From Nitrosomonadales bacterium (lineage in GTDB: Bacteria > Pseudomonadota > Gammaproteobacteria > Burkholderiales > Gallionellaceae), in the NCBI GenBank assembly GCA_023259015.1, contig JAHFRC010000007.1:1-44676 (forward strand): a DNA stretch of 44,676 nt. Direction: 5' to 3'. Numbering within the stretch: the stretch's first letter is position 1; the number at the start of each line of letters is the position of its first letter. Under the pieces are notes generated by a model. It searched no databases, was not told the DNA's origin, and worked only from the letters and a program-made list of their open reading frames with translations. The position numbers and the translations under genes are program-made. Shown here piece by piece: positions 1 through 11,174 of the stretch.

Positions 1-3000
1 CCGCCACCGTGCCCACGCCGACTTCCGACACCAGCTTCACCGAAATGGAAGCCTGCGGGTTGGCATTTTTCAAATCATGGATGAGCTGTGCCAAGTCTTC
101 GATGGAATAAATGTCGTGATGCGGCGGCGGCGAAATCAGCCCCACGCCCGGCACCGAGAAGCGCAGTTTGGCGATATATTCGCTGACCTTTTCGCCCGGC
201 AACTGGCCGCCTTCGCCGGGCTTCGCGCCCTGCGCCATCTTGATCTGGATCTGGTCGGCGCTGGTCAGGTATTCCGCCGTCACGCCGAAGCGGCCAGAGG
301 CGACTTGTTTGATGCGCGAGCGCAACGAGTCGCCCTCCTGCATCACGAGGTCGGCGGCGATGCGTTTCCTGCCGATGATGTCGGACAGCTTTTCGCCCGC
401 TTTTAAAATGCGTGAACGGTTCGCGTCTTCGCCGCCCTCGCCGGTGTTGGATTTGCCGCCGAGGCGGTTCATCGCAATCGCCAGCGTGGTGTGCGCCTCG
501 GTGGAAATCGACCCCAGCGACATTGCGCCGGTGACGAAACGTTTGACGATTTCTTTGGCCGGTTCGACTTCATCCAGCGGCACCGGCTTGCCGGCGGGCT
601 TGATGTCGAACAGGCCGCGCAGCGTCTTCAGCTTCTGGCTCTGGTCGTTGATGAGCCTAGCGTATTCCTTGAAGGTAGCGGCGTTGTTGGCGCGCGTGGC
701 GTGTTGCAGCTTGGCGATGGAATCCGGCGTCCACATGTGCTCCTCGCCGCGCACGCGGTAGGCGTATTCGCCGCCCGCCTCCAGCGCATTGGACAGCACC
801 GGGCTGTCGCCGAACGCATCGCGATGCATGTTGACGGCCTCCGCCGCCACTTCGGCCAAGCCGATGCCTTCGATCTGCGTTGCAGTGCCGGTGAAATATT
901 CCGCGACGAATTCCGCATTCAGGCCGACAGCCTCGAAAATCTGCGCGCCGCAATACGACTGGTAAGTCGAGATGCCCATCTTGGACATGACTTTGAGCAA
1001 GCCCTTGTCCACGCCCTTGATGAAGCGCTTCTTGGCTTCCTTGGGGTCGATGCCGCCGGGCAACTGGTCGGCAATCGACACGATGGTGTCGAATGCCAGC
1101 CACGGGCATATCGCCTCCGCGCCATATCCGGCGAGCAGCGCGAAGTGATGCACCTCGCGCGCCGAGCCGGTGTCCACCACCAGCCCGGTGCTGGTGCGCA
1201 AACCGGCGTGCACCAAGTGATGATGCACACCCGATGTCGCGAGCAATGCGGGAATCGCCACACGCTCGCGCGACACATTGCGGTCGGACAGGATCAACAC
1301 GTTGAAGCCGTCCGCCACGGACTTGCCCGCCGCCTTGCGCAAGGCTTGCAGCGCCGCCGCACAGCCCTTGGCGCCCTGCTTGGCGGGGTAGGTAATGTCC
1401 AGCACCAGCGATTTGTACTGGCCATCGGTCAGCTTGCTTATGTTGCGCAGCCTGGCGATGTCGTCATTCGACAGCACCGGCTGATGCACTTCCAGGCGCA
1501 ACGGCGGATCGGTTTCGTCGATGCCGAGCAGGTTGGGCCGGGGGCCGATGAACGAGGTCAGCGACATCACGATCTCTTCGCGGATCGGGTCGATCGGCGG
1601 GTTGGTCACCTGCGCGAACAGTTGCTTGAAGTAGTTGTAAAACACCTTGTTCTTGCTGGACAGCACCGGCAGTGCGGCGTCATTGCCCATCGAGCCGATC
1701 GCTTCCTTGCCCGTGGCGATCATCGGCAGCAGCAGGAATTTCACATCCTCCTGCGAATAACCGAAGGCCTGCTGCGTGTCCAGCAGCGATGCCTGCAATG
1801 CGGGCTTGTCGGTGACCTCGGGCAAGTCCGCGAGAAAATAGCGCGACTGGTCGATCCATTTGCGGTAAGGCTTGGCGGTGGCGAGTTGCTGCTTCAGCTC
1901 ATCGTCCTCCACGATGCGTCCGGCCTGCATGTCGATCAGGAACATCTTGCCCGGCTGCAAGCGCCACTTCTTCACGATCTTGTGTTGCGGAATATCCAGC
2001 ACACCCATTTCCGACGCCATCAGCACCATATCGTCGTCGGTGATTAAATAGCGCGCCGGGCGCAGGCCGTTGCGGTCCAGCGTCGCGCCGATCATGCGGC
2101 CGTCGGTGAAAGCCACGGCGGCGGGGCCGTCCCACGGCTCCATCAGCGCGGCATGGTATTCGTAGAAGGCGCGGCGCTCCTCGTCCATCAGCGGATTGCC
2201 CGCCCACGCTTCGGGGATCAGCAGCATCATCGCGTGCGGCAGCGAATAGCCGCCCATCACCAGCAGTTCCAGCGCGTTATCGAAACACGCGGAATCGGAC
2301 TGGCCTTCCACGATCAGCGGCCACAGTTTGTCCAGGTCTTCGCCGAGCAGTTTGGACGACATCGCGGCATGGCGCGCGGCCATCCAGTTCACGTTGCCGC
2401 GCAGGGTGTTGATCTCACCGTTATGCGCAATCATGCGGAACGGATGCGCGCGGATCCAGGTGGGAAATGTATTTGTGGAGAAACGCTGATGCACCAGCGC
2501 CAGCGCGCTGGCTACACTCTTATCCTGCAAATCGAGGTAATACTTGCCGACCTGGTCGGCCAGCAGCATGCCCTTGTAGACAATGGTGCGCGCGGACAGC
2601 GAGGGGATATACAAACCATGAGGCACCGGCAGACCCCGCACTGCATGCTGCACCGTTTTGCGTATCACGAACAGCTTGCGTTCGAAGCTGTCTGCATCCT
2701 TGCAATTCTTTCCGCGCCCGATAAATACCTGGCGCACGATGGGTTCAGCCGCCTTTACGCTCTCGCCCAGGCTGGAGTTGTCTACCGGCACATCGCGCCA
2801 GCCCAGCAACTGCTGGCCTTCGGCAGCGATCTTTTCAACGAGGATTTTCTCGCAAGCCGCGCGGATTGCGGCATCGCGCGACAGGAATAACATCCCTACG
2901 CCGTATTCTCCTGCTGCGGGTAACGTCACGCCCTGCGCCGCACATTGTGCGCGCAAAAATGCATCGGGGATCTGCAACAAAATACCCGCGCCGTCGCCCG

Positions 3001-3199
3001 CCAGCGGGTCGGCGCCAACCGCGCCGCGATGGGTGAGATTCACCAGAATCTGTAAACCATGGCGCACCATGTCATGGCTCTTCTTACCCTTGATGTGCGC
3101 GACAAAGCCCACGCCGCACGCATCGTGCTCCTGGCGCGGATCATACAAACCTTGTTGGATTGGCAATCCTGCCTGGATGGGCGACGAAGGGGGATTCAC
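1..3199 (-). CDS. gltB: Glutamate synthase (NADPH) large subunit, 5' part; truncated by the window edge
   Basis: Makes glutamate from glutamine and 2-oxoglutarate together with GltD; cytoplasmic. About 1,066 codons are visible of a family length near 1,500. The N-terminus carries the class-II glutamine amidotransferase domain with its nucleophile in [13 protein letters not shown] (Cys28 if the GTG start is right). This Cys would become residue 1 after propeptide removal. Central and synthase domain motifs follow, for example [20 protein letters not shown] and [15 protein letters not shown]; the Fe-S region lies beyond the edge. I chose GTG at 3199 because AAGGA sits seven bases upstream and no ATG precedes the conserved [10 protein letters not shown]. 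It runs divergently from cheY. Identity is secure; the start is fairly secure. Confidence 0.95.
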   Translation of the reverse strand, partial: MNPPSSPIQAGLPIQQGLYDPRQEHDACGVGFVAHIKGKKSHDMVRHGLQILVNLTHRGAVGADPLAGDGAGILLQIPDAFLRAQCAAQGVTLPAAGEYGVGMLFLSRDAAIRAACEKILVEKIAAEGQQLLGWRDVPVDNSSLGESVKAAEPIVRQVFIGRGKNCKDADSFERKLFVIRKTVQHAVRGLPVPHGLYIPSLSARTIVYKGMLLADQVGKYYLDLQDKSVASALALVHQRFSTNTFPTWIRAHPFRMIAHNGEINTLRGNVNWMAARHAAMSSKLLGEDLDKLWPLIVEGQSDSACFDNALELLVMGGYSLPHAMMLLIPEAWAGNPLMDEERRAFYEYHAALMEPWDGPAAVAFTDGRMIGATLDRNGLRPARYLITDDDMVLMASEMGVLDIPQHKIVKKWRLQPGKMFLIDMQAGRIVEDDELKQQLATAKPYRKWIDQSRYFLADLPEVTDKPALQASLLDTQQAFGYSQEDVKFLLLPMIATGKEAIGSMGNDAALPVLSSKNKVFYNYFKQLFAQVTNPPIDPIREEIVMSLTSFIGPRPNLLGIDETDPPLRLEVHQPVLSNDDIARLRNISKLTDGQYKSLVLDITYPAKQGAKGCAAALQALRKAAGKSVADGFNVLILSDRNVSRERVAIPALLATSGVHHHLVHAGLRTSTGLVVDTGSAREVHHFALLAGYGAEAICPWLAFDTIVSIADQLPGGIDPKEAKKRFIKGVDKGLLKVMSKMGISTYQSYCGAQIFEAVGLNAEFVAEYFTGTATQIEGIGLAEVAAEAVNMHRDAFGDSPVLSNALEAGGEYAYRVRGEEHMWTPDSIAKLQHATRANNAATFKEYARLINDQSQKLKTLRGLFDIKPAGKPVPLDEVEPAKEIVKRFVTGAMSLGSISTEAHTTLAIAMNRLGGKSNTGEGGEDANRSRILKAGEKLSDIIGRKRIAADLVMQEGDSLRSRIKQVASGRFGVTAEYLTSADQIQIKMAQGAKPGEGGQLPGEKVSEYIAKLRFSVPGVGLISPPPHHDIYSIEDLAQLIHDLKNANPQASISVKLVSEVGVGTVA

Positions 3200-3607
3200 A
3201 CGTAATTCCTTATCAAACTCTTTAATTAAAAACCGTAAAAAAAGTGGCGACTCAGGCCGCCGGAAATAGTAACGCAAAAGGGCGCGAATTTTACCTTGTC
3301 TGAACGGGCAGGGCAATTAGCAGGAAGGGGATAGAGGTATTTACCCCGAATCATCTTGCCGGTAGTGGAGTAGGGGCGGCCATTTCTAGCCGTTCAGTCA
3401 AGTGGTGGTGCAAGGCTTGTTCGCCTGCCCGGTTAACCGGACAGCTTAATGCAATTTGACATGGAAACTGCCGCGGGTAAAGCGCGAAGCGCAAACCTTA
3501 CCCCTTCATTTATCCTTGTTTAAGCAAACCCTCCAAGATAAGATATACTCTGCTCTTAACCGTGTAATTGTAAGTGGTTATCTCATCATTTATTGGAGTA
3601 CGAAGCT
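3200..3607. other. Divergent intergenic region gltB / cheY
   Basis: 408 bases with no credible gene. It must hold both the gltB promoter (minus) and the chemotaxis operon promoter (plus). A TATACT hexamer at 3544-3549 could be a -10 for cheY, but the nearest TTGTTT (3516-3521) is 22 bases away, so I do not call a promoter. No good sigma-28 or sigma-54 site was seen by eye. A CCGGTTAACCGG-like inverted repeat lies near 3430-3440. Confidence 0.5.
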
Positions 3608-3973
3608 ATGGCAAAAACTATTCTCAGCGTTGACGATTCCAGCTCCATCAGACAAATGGTGGCGTTCACCCTCAAGGGCGCAGGCTATGAGGTGATAGAA
3701 GCAGTGGATGGTCAGGAGGGCCTGGACAAGGCCAAGACAAAGACGGTAGACATGGTGCTGACTGATCAGAATATGCCGCGCATGGATGGATTGACGCTGA
3801 TCAAGAGTTTGCGCGCCATGCCTTCCTACAAGAGTGTGCCCATCCTGATGCTTACCACCGAGTCCGGCGACGCCATGAAGGCGCAAGGAAAAGCAGCGGG
3901 CGCAACCGGCTGGCTGGTAAAACCGTTTGACCCTGCAAAACTGCTGGAAGTGACCAAAAAAGTAATCGGCTGA
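3608..3973 (+). CDS. cheY: Chemotaxis response regulator CheY
   Basis: Single receiver domain of 121 residues that takes phosphate from CheA and binds the flagellar switch. Visible are the acidic pocket Asp9/Asp10 (SVDDSSS), phospho-acceptor Asp53 (LTDQNMPRMDG), Thr83 (MLTTESG) and Lys105 (LVKPFD). The switch aromatic position is Trp (GWLVKPF) rather than the Tyr or Phe more usual in enteric CheY. The ATG at 3608 has GGAG at 3595-3598 with a nine-base spacer; the TTG at 3593 sits on that ribosome site and is rejected as start. First gene of the chemotaxis operon, 41 bases before cheA. No cheZ phosphatase gene is present in the window. Confidence 0.95.
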   Translation: MAKTILSVDDSSSIRQMVAFTLKGAGYEVIEAVDGQEGLDKAKTKTVDMVLTDQNMPRMDGLTLIKSLRAMPSYKSVPILMLTTESGDAMKAQGKAAGATGWLVKPFDPAKLLEVTKKVIG

Positions 3974-4014
3974 TCTTTCGGCGCCACCTGTTTTTAATCT
4001 GACGGTACCTTGCC

Positions 4015-5922
4015 ATGGCAATTGACCTGAGCCAGTTCTATCAAGTTTTTTTCGAGGAAGCCGCCGAACACCTTGCGGCGATGGAGTCCCTGTTGCTCGG
4101 CCTTGATGTGAACAATCCATCAATGGATGACTTGAATGCGATTTTCCGCTCCGCCCATTCAGTCAAGGGAGGAGCAGGTACTTTCGGCTTCACCGACATG
4201 ACCGAAGTGACGCATGTCCTGGAAACGTTGCTCGACAAGTTGCGCAAGCAAGAGATGACCCTGACCGACGAAATGGTTACTGCCTTTCTCGAGGCGGGCG
4301 ACGTAATCTCCATGCAGTTGGCCGCGCATCGCGGCGAAGGTGAAGTGGATGAGAGAGCGGTAAGCGAAGTGCGCGAGAAACTGGAACGTTTGACTGCCGC
4401 GCCGCAATCCTCACCCCCAGAAGCCGCGCCAGAGATAGATGAAAGCCCTGTCGCCTTGCCACCGCAAGACCCTGGCTATGGTTTTTTCGATGACTTGCCC
4501 GAAACTCCCGCAGCCGTGGAAGAAGACCAGGGTTACGGGTTCTTCACGGAAACCCCGGCCATGAAAGCCGAAGCGGAAACCAAGCAGGGTTATGGTTTCT
4601 TTGAAGAGCTGCCGAAACCCCAGCCGGCCACAATTGCCGCACCTACTGCGGCATCGCAGGAAGCCAGCCGCCGCAAGAAAGAAACCTCTGCTACTCCTGC
4701 CGCAGGGACGGGAGATGAAATAACTTTCGGCAAACGCGTCACCGACAGGGCGGCGGCAACGGCTGAAACATCCTCTATCCGGGTAAGCGTGGAAAAAGTT
4801 GACCAGTTGATCAACCTGATGGGCGAACTGGTCATTACCCAGTCCATGCTGGCGCAAGCCGCTATGAATATCGACGGCACCGTCGATGAAAACTTGCAGC
4901 GCAACCTGCACCAGCTTGAGCGCAATACCCGCGGCATGCAGGAAGCGGTGATGTCTATCCGCATGATGCCTATTTCCTTCGTGTTCAGCCGCTTTCCACG
5001 TTTGGTGCGCGAATTATCCGGCAAGCTCAACAAGCAGGTGGAAATGAAAATGGTGGGCGAGAGCACCGAACTGGACAAGGGATTGATTGAAAAAATTTCC
5101 GACCCCATGACACACCTGGTGCGCAACAGTCTGGACCACGGCATCGAATCGCCGGAAAAACGCATAGCGGCAGGCAAGAATCCGTGCGGCACCCTTACGC
5201 TCAAGGCTTCCCATCAGGGCGGCAACATAGTGATTGAAGTGTCCGATGACGGCGGCGGGTTGAACCGCGGCAAAATATTGCAGAAAGCCAGAGAAAAGGG
5301 CCTGCCAGTGCGTGATGACATGTCTGACCAAGAGGTGTGGGCGTTAATCATGGAACCCGGTTTTTCCACTGCGGAAGTAGTGACCGACGTATCCGGGCGC
5401 GGCGTAGGTATGGATGTGGTAAGGCGCAACATCGCCGAGCTCGGCGGCCGTGTCGAGCTTGATTCGGTGGAAGGACATGGATCGCGCGTCATCATCCGCC
5501 TGCCGTTGACGCTGGCTATTCTGGACGGGCTGTCGGTTTCGGTCGGGCATGAAACCTATATCATCCCGCTGAACGCCATCATCGAATCGTTGCCCGGCGC
5601 CGCCGCCGATATCAAGACAGTAAGCGGGCAGGGCCACCTGTTGCGGGTGCGCGGCGAACACCTGCCGATAGTTGCATTGCACCAGGTGTTCGGTGTTGAA
5701 ACAAAAATCACCGAGCCGGAAAAAGGCATCCTGGTATTGATGGAGGCGGAAAGCAGGAAAATTGCATTATTTGTGGATGAATTGGTCGGCCAGCACCAGG
5801 TGGTCATCAAGAGCCTGGAATCCAACTACCGCAGGGTACCTTGCGTTTCCGGCGCAACCATCATGGGTGATGGCCGGGTGGCGCTCATACTGGATGTGGG
5901 TGCGTTGATCCGCATTAAATAG
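4015..5922 (+). CDS. cheA: Chemotaxis histidine kinase CheA, with GYGFF repeats in place of a P2 domain
   Basis: 635-residue cytoplasmic kinase that phosphorylates CheY and CheB in the receptor-CheW array. P1 Hpt domain about 1-105 with phospho-His48 ([13 protein letters not shown]). P3 dimerisation about 253-325 ([19 protein letters not shown]). P4 ATPase with N box NSLDHGIE, G1 VSDDGGGLN and G2 [12 protein letters not shown]5 CheW-like from about 500. Between P1 and P3 there is no recognisable P2 (CheY/CheB-binding) domain. Instead an acidic, Pro/Ala-rich linker holds three GYGFF motifs at residues 154, 173 and 192, exactly 19 apart. Other features are typical. Same operon as cheY and cheW. 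Confidence 0.96.
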   Translation: MAIDLSQFYQVFFEEAAEHLAAMESLLLGLDVNNPSMDDLNAIFRSAHSVKGGAGTFGFTDMTEVTHVLETLLDKLRKQEMTLTDEMVTAFLEAGDVISMQLAAHRGEGEVDERAVSEVREKLERLTAAPQSSPPEAAPEIDESPVALPPQDPGYGFFDDLPETPAAVEEDQGYGFFTETPAMKAEAETKQGYGFFEELPKPQPATIAAPTAASQEASRRKKETSATPAAGTGDEITFGKRVTDRAAATAETSSIRVSVEKVDQLINLMGELVITQSMLAQAAMNIDGTVDENLQRNLHQLERNTRGMQEAVMSIRMMPISFVFSRFPRLVRELSGKLNKQVEMKMVGESTELDKGLIEKISDPMTHLVRNSLDHGIESPEKRIAAGKNPCGTLTLKASHQGGNIVIEVSDDGGGLNRGKILQKAREKGLPVRDDMSDQEVWALIMEPGFSTAEVVTDVSGRGVGMDVVRRNIAELGGRVELDSVEGHGSRVIIRLPLTLAILDGLSVSVGHETYIIPLNAIIESLPGAAADIKTVSGQGHLLRVRGEHLPIVALHQVFGVETKITEPEKGILVLMEAESRKIALFVDELVGQHQVVIKSLESNYRRVPCVSGATIMGDGRVALILDVGALIRIK

Positions 5923-5951
5923 CAACCAAAATAAACCAGTGGAGGAGAATC

Positions 5952-6449
5952 ATGGCATCGAATCAGGAAGCACCAGCAGGCAGCCACTCGGCTGTCAGCA
6001 ATAACGAATTCCTTACCTTCACGCTGGGCAAGGAAGAATACGGCATCGACATCCTGCGCGTGCAGGAAATCCGCGGCTATGATGCCGTCACCGCCATCGC
6101 CAACACGCCGGAATTCATCAAGGGCGTGATCAACCTGCGCGGCGTCATCGTCCCCATCGTGGACATGCGCATCAAGTTCAAGCTGGGCAAGGTCGAATAC
6201 AACCAGTTCACCGTGGTTATCATTCTCAATCTTTCGCACCGCGTGGTAGGCATGGTGGTGGACGGCGTCTCAGACGTGATTACGCTGACCGCTGAGCAGA
6301 TCAAGGCCGCGCCCGAATTCAGCTCTGCGCTGGATACCCAGTACATTATGGGGCTGGGGGCGGTGGATCAGCGCATGATCATCCTGATGGACATCGAAAA
6401 ACTGATGTCCAGCCGCGACATGGACCTCATCGACCGCGTTGCGGCATAA
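5952..6449 (+). CDS. cheW: Chemotaxis coupling protein CheW
   Basis: 165 residues, one CheW SH3-like domain that bridges receptors and CheA-P5. Typical motifs are [19 protein letters not shown] near residues 20-38, [19 protein letters not shown] near 56-74 and [11 protein letters not shown] near 101-111. A strong GGAGGAG ribosome site lies upstream of the ATG. It follows cheA by 29 bases and precedes the receptor gene by 54, which fits one transcription unit. Nothing unusual. Confidence 0.95.
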   Translation: MASNQEAPAGSHSAVSNNEFLTFTLGKEEYGIDILRVQEIRGYDAVTAIANTPEFIKGVINLRGVIVPIVDMRIKFKLGKVEYNQFTVVIILNLSHRVVGMVVDGVSDVITLTAEQIKAAPEFSSALDTQYIMGLGAVDQRMIILMDIEKLMSSRDMDLIDRVAA

Positions 6450-6503
6450 CCGGCAACTTTAATCTTGAAATCAAGCACCACTTAAGTTATTTGGAGAATC
6501 AAA

Positions 6504-8225
6504 ATGTTTAAGAACCTTAGCATTAAATCCCGCCTGATCTTCATCATTTCCTTCCTGTCAGCCCTCCTGCTGGCAATTGGCGCATTCGGCTTGACTGGAA
6601 TGAGCAAGGCTAATGAAGGAATGAGAGCCACCTATGAAGAATATCTTCTTCCACTCGAACAAGTAGAAACCATCCAGGCAAAGCTGTTGCAGAACCGGCT
6701 CTTTATTGCGATTTGCCTGGTTACCCCCACATCGGAAGTCATCAAGGAGAGAACCGGGCAGGTAGAGCAAAATATTGCGGACATCACCAAGACTTGGGAT
6801 GTTTTCACCGCGACCCCTCAGTCGGCAACTGAGAAGAAACTGGCCGACAAATTTGCCGAGGATCGCAAGAAATTCGTCACCGAAGCGCTAAAGCCCGCCG
6901 TCGCCGCCTTGCGCGCAAACAACATCAAGGAAGCCGACAGGATAGTGGTGGAGCTCATGCGTCCATTGTACAAACCGGTCGAGGATGGCATCGTAGCGCT
7001 TACCAAGCTGCAAACGGAAGAGGCCAGAAAAGAATATGAAGAATCAATGGCGCGTTACACGACTATCCGCAACATATCCATTGCTGCGATAGCCATTGGC
7101 TTGGCGCTAGCCGCATGGATCGGCTTCATGCTCATCCGCGCCATCGTCCGTCCGCTCAACGAAGCGGTGACCGTCGCCAATGCCGTTGCTTCCGGTGACT
7201 TGACCAGCAAGATCGAGGTTGCCACCAAAGATGAGACAGGTCTCTTGCTGCAAGCCTTGAAGACAATGAACGAAAACCTGGCCAGGCTGGTGGGGGATGT
7301 GCGCAGCAGTGCGGAAACCATCGCCACAGGCGCCGGCCAGATTTCTGCGGGCAACAGCGACCTGTCGCAACGCACCGAGGAACAGGCTGCCTCGCTGGAA
7401 GAAACCGCCGCCAGCATGGAAGAATTGACCTCTACCGTGAAACAGAATGCCGAGAACGCCAAGCAGGCCAACCAGCTGGCGCGGGGCGCCAGCGATATTG
7501 CCTCGAAAGGCGGTGAGGTTGTGGGCCAAGTGGTAGGCACCATGAGCTCGATCAATGAGTCTTCGCGCAAGATCGTGGACATTATTTCCGTCATTGACGG
7601 CATCGCCTTCCAGACCAACATTTTGGCGCTGAATGCCGCCGTGGAAGCGGCGCGTGCCGGCGAGCAGGGGCGCGGCTTCGCGGTGGTAGCCGCCGAAGTG
7701 CGCAACCTGGCGCAGCGCAGCGCAGCCGCGGCGAAGGAAATCAAGACGCTGATCGGCGACTCGGTGGGCAAGGTGGAAGACGGCACTAAGCTGGTGGATG
7801 AAGCCGGCAAGACCATGGAAGAAATCGTCAATGCGGTGAAGCGCGTGACCGACATCATGGCGGAAATTTCCGCCGCATCGAACGAGCAAAGCACCGGCAT
7901 CGAGCAGATCAACCAGGCCGTTACCCAGATGGACGAGGTGACGCAGCAGAACGCAGCGCTGGTGGAAGAAGCCGCTGCCGCCGCCGAATCGCTGGAAGAG
8001 GAAGCGCAGCACCTGGAGCAATCGGTCAGCGTGTTCAAGCTGGACGGCATGGGAAGCGTCCCACAAGCACGGCGTGCTCCGGTAGCGCGCCAAACGCGTC
8101 CGGTAGCGGCCAAGCCACCTGCACCCAAGCATGAAGCGGCTGCCCCGGCAAGGAAACTGGCCCCCGCGCACAAGGCCCTTGCCAAAAAAGAGGGCGATGG
8201 TGAAGAGGAATGGGCGGAGTTTTAA
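6504..8225 (+). CDS. Methyl-accepting chemotaxis protein, Tsr/Tar-like, with CheR/CheB tether
   Basis: 573-residue inner-membrane receptor. TM1 is about 11-31, a periplasmic four-helix-bundle-like sensor about 35-188, TM2 about 191-211, HAMP about 212-264, then the long cytoplasmic coiled coil. The hairpin tip is the standard [20 protein letters not shown]. Low-complexity Ala/Pro/Arg linker follows and the protein ends EEEWAEF, matching the xWxxF pentapeptide that tethers CheR and CheB in high-abundance receptors. The ligand cannot be read from the sequence. The ribosome site is TTGGAGAAT before ATG 6504. Sitting inside the che operon, this is likely a principal receptor of the pathway. Confidence 0.93.
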   Translation: MFKNLSIKSRLIFIISFLSALLLAIGAFGLTGMSKANEGMRATYEEYLLPLEQVETIQAKLLQNRLFIAICLVTPTSEVIKERTGQVEQNIADITKTWDVFTATPQSATEKKLADKFAEDRKKFVTEALKPAVAALRANNIKEADRIVVELMRPLYKPVEDGIVALTKLQTEEARKEYEESMARYTTIRNISIAAIAIGLALAAWIGFMLIRAIVRPLNEAVTVANAVASGDLTSKIEVATKDETGLLLQALKTMNENLARLVGDVRSSAETIATGAGQISAGNSDLSQRTEEQAASLEETAASMEELTSTVKQNAENAKQANQLARGASDIASKGGEVVGQVVGTMSSINESSRKIVDIISVIDGIAFQTNILALNAAVEAARAGEQGRGFAVVAAEVRNLAQRSAAAAKEIKTLIGDSVGKVEDGTKLVDEAGKTMEEIVNAVKRVTDIMAEISAASNEQSTGIEQINQAVTQMDEVTQQNAALVEEAAAAAESLEEEAQHLEQSVSVFKLDGMGSVPQARRAPVARQTRPVAAKPPAPKHEAAAPARKLAPAHKALAKKEGDGEEEWAEF

Positions 8226-8354
8226 TCCAGACGGATGCGGCATGCAGGTTGGGAAAGGCTTGTCAGGATTTAGAGAAACGCAGATTTAACTGCTCCGTTT
8301 GCTCTGAAATTCGCGGGATATTTTTGATGACTGATTCTTAATGTTTATTCCGGT

Positions 8355-8380
8355 CATGGTTCGACAGGCTCACCGCGAAC
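8355..8380. repeat. Possible REP-like dispersed repeat fragment
   Basis: The stretch around GGTTCGACAGGCTCACC resembles a short dispersed repeat, often seen as TTCGAC(A/C)-GGCTCACC, that I know from many beta- and gammaproteobacterial intergenic regions. Only one copy was noticed here, in the 276-base mcp-cheR gap, so the call rests on memory of the motif rather than on repetition in the window. The rest of this gap shows nothing clear. Confidence 0.35.
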
Positions 8381-8501
8381 AGGATAAATCCGCGCTCCTT
8401 AAGGGCGTTGCATGCGGTTTACGACAAGCCGCCAGTCGCGCATGGGTGATATTTTTGTGCATGCCACGATAAGACGGAATATATCCAATACGTAAAATAT
8501 C

Positions 8502-9359
8502 ATGACAGAAGCTTCCAGAAGAGGTGAAAAATCCCGCGAGTTTCACTTCACCGAAAAAGATTTTGAACGCGTCAGCAAGCTGATTTACGACCACGCCGGC
8601 ATTTCCCTCAGCAGCAGCAAACAGGAACTGGTATACAGCCGCCTGTCCCGACGCCTGCGGGCAACCGGCATCAGCACCTTTGATGAATACCTGGCGTATC
8701 TTGATAGGGATACCAGCGGAAATGAATGGGAGGCATTCACCAATTCACTTACCACCAACCTGACATCTTTTTTCCGCGAGGCGCATCACTTTCCCATTCT
8801 TGCCGAACATTTGCTCAAAATGAAGGGCAAGCACCCGATAACAATATGGTGCTCGGCTTCATCCACGGGCGAGGAGCCATATTCGATAGCCATGACAGCG
8901 GTGGATGCTTTTAATAATTTCAAGCCGCCAGTTACTATCCTGGCGACCGATCTCGATACCAAGGTGCTGGAAACGGCCAAGGCGGGCGTTTATGCGGAAG
9001 AGAGGATAGCCAAGCTCGATCCTGCCCTGGTCAAGAGGTTTTTCCTGCGCGGCACAGGCAATCAGGCCGGGTATGTCAAGGTGCGCCAGGAGCTGCGCGA
9101 CATGATCACTTTCCGCCAATTAAACCTGCTGGATAACAACTGGCCGATCCGCCCGCCGCTGGATGCGATATTTTGCCGCAATGTGATGATCTATTTCGAC
9201 AAGCCTACGCAATATGCGATCCTGAAGAAATTTGTACCGTTGCTGGCTGCGGATGGCCTGTTGTTCGCCGGCCACTCCGAAAGTTTTTTTCATGCGGAGG
9301 AGCTGTTCAAGCTTCGCAGCAAGACAGTGTATGAGCTCGCCCGCAAAACCGGGGTCTGA
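8502..9359 (+). CDS. cheR: Chemoreceptor methyltransferase CheR
   Basis: 285 residues; transfers methyl groups from S-adenosylmethionine to receptor glutamates. N-terminal all-alpha CheR_N about 15-75, then the SAM-binding Rossmann domain. Motifs: TNLTSFFREAHHF (85-97), the glycine-poor SAM loop WCSASSTGEEPYSIA (116-130), ATDLDTKVLE, and FCRNVMIYFD (224-233). Its partner tether EEWAEF is on the receptor just upstream. The ATG at 8502 has only a weak ribosome site, and the gap to mcp is 276 bases, so a separate promoter is possible. It is followed by cheD after 118 bases. Confidence 0.95.
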   Translation: MTEASRRGEKSREFHFTEKDFERVSKLIYDHAGISLSSSKQELVYSRLSRRLRATGISTFDEYLAYLDRDTSGNEWEAFTNSLTTNLTSFFREAHHFPILAEHLLKMKGKHPITIWCSASSTGEEPYSIAMTAVDAFNNFKPPVTILATDLDTKVLETAKAGVYAEERIAKLDPALVKRFFLRGTGNQAGYVKVRQELRDMITFRQLNLLDNNWPIRPPLDAIFCRNVMIYFDKPTQYAILKKFVPLLAADGLLFAGHSESFFHAEELFKLRSKTVYELARKTGV

Positions 9360-9477
9360 CAAAACGAGTTGGCGCAAAAAATAGAAAGCTGTTTCATCGT
9401 TGGTTTTGTGTAATTTCGAGCGGAGAGAGACGGGTTTTTAAGATGGGACACTATGGGTATATGGAGATGATATAGCA

Positions 9478-10089
9478 ATGAAGCATGCGGATTATGCGGA
9501 AGTTGTCGCCCCTAACTTGTATTACGACAAAAAATTCGAGATCGATGCAGTCAAGATCATGCCGGGCGAATATTATGTAACGGCACGCGACATGGCCATG
9601 GTTACTGTGCTGGGATCATGCGTCGCGGCGTGTATCCGCGACCGCACCAGCGGCATCGGCGGCATGAACCATTTCATGCTGCCGGGCAACGTGGGTGATG
9701 ACGTCAGCATATTGAGCCCCTCCATGCGTTACGGCACATACGCCATGGAAATAATGATCAACCAATTATTCAAGATGGGCGCAAAGCGCAGCAACCTGGA
9801 AGCCAAGGTGTTCGGCGCCGGCAATGTGCTGAACGGCCTCACCATATCCAATGTAGGAGAACGCAATGCCGATTTTGTGCTCGACTACTTGCGCACGGAA
9901 AATATTGCACTGACGGGCCAGGACTTGCTCGATATCCATCCGCGCAAGGTTTATTTCTTTCCGCGCACGGCACGGGTCCTGGTGAAAAAACTGCGTGGCA
10001 TCCATAATGACACCATTCTCGAACGCGACAAACAATACCTTTCCCGCCTCAATGTGGCCGAGGTGCAGGGCGATGTGGAGCTATTTTAA
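9478..10089 (+). CDS. cheD: Chemoreceptor glutamine deamidase CheD
   Basis: 203 residues; converts receptor glutamines to glutamates and, in some bacteria, interacts with CheC. Catalytic Cys48 lies in [13 protein letters not shown] and His65 in GGMNHFMLP. The following [20 protein letters not shown] and KVFGAGNVL segments are typical. GGAG lies about 12 bases before the ATG. The stop overlaps the cheB start (TAATG), which points to translational coupling. No cheC is seen in the window, so CheD probably acts only as deamidase here. Confidence 0.94.
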   Translation: MKHADYAEVVAPNLYYDKKFEIDAVKIMPGEYYVTARDMAMVTVLGSCVAACIRDRTSGIGGMNHFMLPGNVGDDVSILSPSMRYGTYAMEIMINQLFKMGAKRSNLEAKVFGAGNVLNGLTISNVGERNADFVLDYLRTENIALTGQDLLDIHPRKVYFFPRTARVLVKKLRGIHNDTILERDKQYLSRLNVAEVQGDVELF

Positions 10090-11174
10090 TGAATAATGCA
10101 ACACCGGCCCGCAAAATCAATGTGCTGATCATCGATGATTCGGCATTGATCCGCAGCATCCTCAAAGAAGTGATCAATAGCTACCCGGACATGGAGGTGG
10201 TGGGCGCAGCATCGAACCCGCTGCAGGCACGGGAGATGATCAAGACGCTCAACCCGGATGTGCTGACGCTGGATGTGGAAATGCCGGAGATGGACGGGCT
10301 TACCTTCTTGGAGAAATTGATGCGCCTGCGCCCCATGCCGGTGCTGATGATTTCCAGCCTGACCGAACGCGGCTCGGATGCGGCGTTGCGTGCGCTGGAA
10401 CTGGGGGCGATCGATTTCGTGGCCAAGCCCAAGATGGGCATCGTCGATGGCCTGCAGGAATATGGTGACGAAATCGCGGAAAAAATCCGGGTGGCGTTCA
10501 AGGCGCATATCACGCCGCGCAAGGTATCCACGACGCAAACCAGCGGGGTGCTGCCCGCAGTGGGCAACCGCATCACCACGACCGAAAAAATCATCGTGGT
10601 GGGCTCATCCACAGGCGGTACCGAAGCAATCAAGGAATTCCTCATCCGCATGCCGCCGGACTCACCGGGTATCTTGATTGCGCAGCACATGCCGGAGGCG
10701 TTTACCAAGTCTTTTGCCAACCGTCTGGATGGCTTGTGCAAGATCAGGGTGACAGAGGCCGAGGGCAAGGAGCGGGTATTGCCCGGCCATGCCTATATTG
10801 CGCCTGGGCATTCGCACTTATTGCTCAAACGTAGCGGCGCGAATTACATGACCGAGCTAAGCCAATCCGCACCAGTCAACCACCATCGCCCTTCGGTGGA
10901 AGTGCTGTTCCGCTCCGCCGCGCAAAATGCAGGCAAGAATGTCACCGGCGTGATGCTTACCGGCATGGGCAAGGACGGCGCAATCGGCATGCTGGAGATG
11001 CGCCAGGCCGGTGCTTACAATCTGGCGCAGGACGAGGCCACTTGTGTGGTGTTCGGGATGCCGCGCGAAGCGATTGCGGTGGGTGCGGTGGACGAGATTG
11101 TTCCCATACAGGATATGGCACAGCGGGTATTGGAAAGGCTGAGGAAAAGCGGCGGCGCAAGCAATAGGGTATAA
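10089..11174 (+). CDS. cheB: Protein-glutamate methylesterase CheB
   Basis: 361 residues; removes receptor methyl groups when phosphorylated by CheA. Receiver domain about 10-130 with phospho-acceptor Asp62 ([12 protein letters not shown]). The C-terminal methylesterase domain from about 165 carries the triad Ser174 ([10 protein letters not shown]), His200 ([13 protein letters not shown]) and Asp296 ([11 protein letters not shown]). Its start overlaps the cheD stop by one base. It is the last gene of the chemotaxis operon. A 264-base gap follows, holding a small inverted repeat AGGGC/GCCCT at 11346-11360 and otherwise nothing clear. Confidence 0.96.
   Translation: MNNATPARKINVLIIDDSALIRSILKEVINSYPDMEVVGAASNPLQAREMIKTLNPDVLTLDVEMPEMDGLTFLEKLMRLRPMPVLMISSLTERGSDAALRALELGAIDFVAKPKMGIVDGLQEYGDEIAEKIRVAFKAHITPRKVSTTQTSGVLPAVGNRITTTEKIIVVGSSTGGTEAIKEFLIRMPPDSPGILIAQHMPEAFTKSFANRLDGLCKIRVTEAEGKERVLPGHAYIAPGHSHLLLKRSGANYMTELSQSAPVNHHRPSVEVLFRSAAQNAGKNVTGVMLTGMGKDGAIGMLEMRQAGAYNLAQDEATCVVFGMPREAIAVGAVDEIVPIQDMAQRVLERLRKSGGASNRV

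Noticed and set aside
491-2047. Long plus-strand open frame of 518 codons
   Set aside because: It is the antisense shadow of gltB. Its His/Gln/Arg-rich translation has no family pattern, while the minus strand reads continuous glutamate synthase.
3516-3549. Sigma-70 or sigma-28 promoter before cheY (TTGTTT ... TATACT)
   Set aside because: The spacer is 22 bases, and a TAAG-AAGATAAG reading for sigma-28 has a spacer far shorter than needed.
3593-3607. TTG 3593 as the cheY start
   Set aside because: The TTG lies on the GGAG ribosome site that serves ATG 3608, and the extra residues are not part of the receiver fold.
7055-8243. Two minus-strand open frames of about 376 and 378 codons
   Set aside because: Both are shadows of the receptor coding sequence. 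The Ala/Ser-rich and His-rich translations show no conserved motif.
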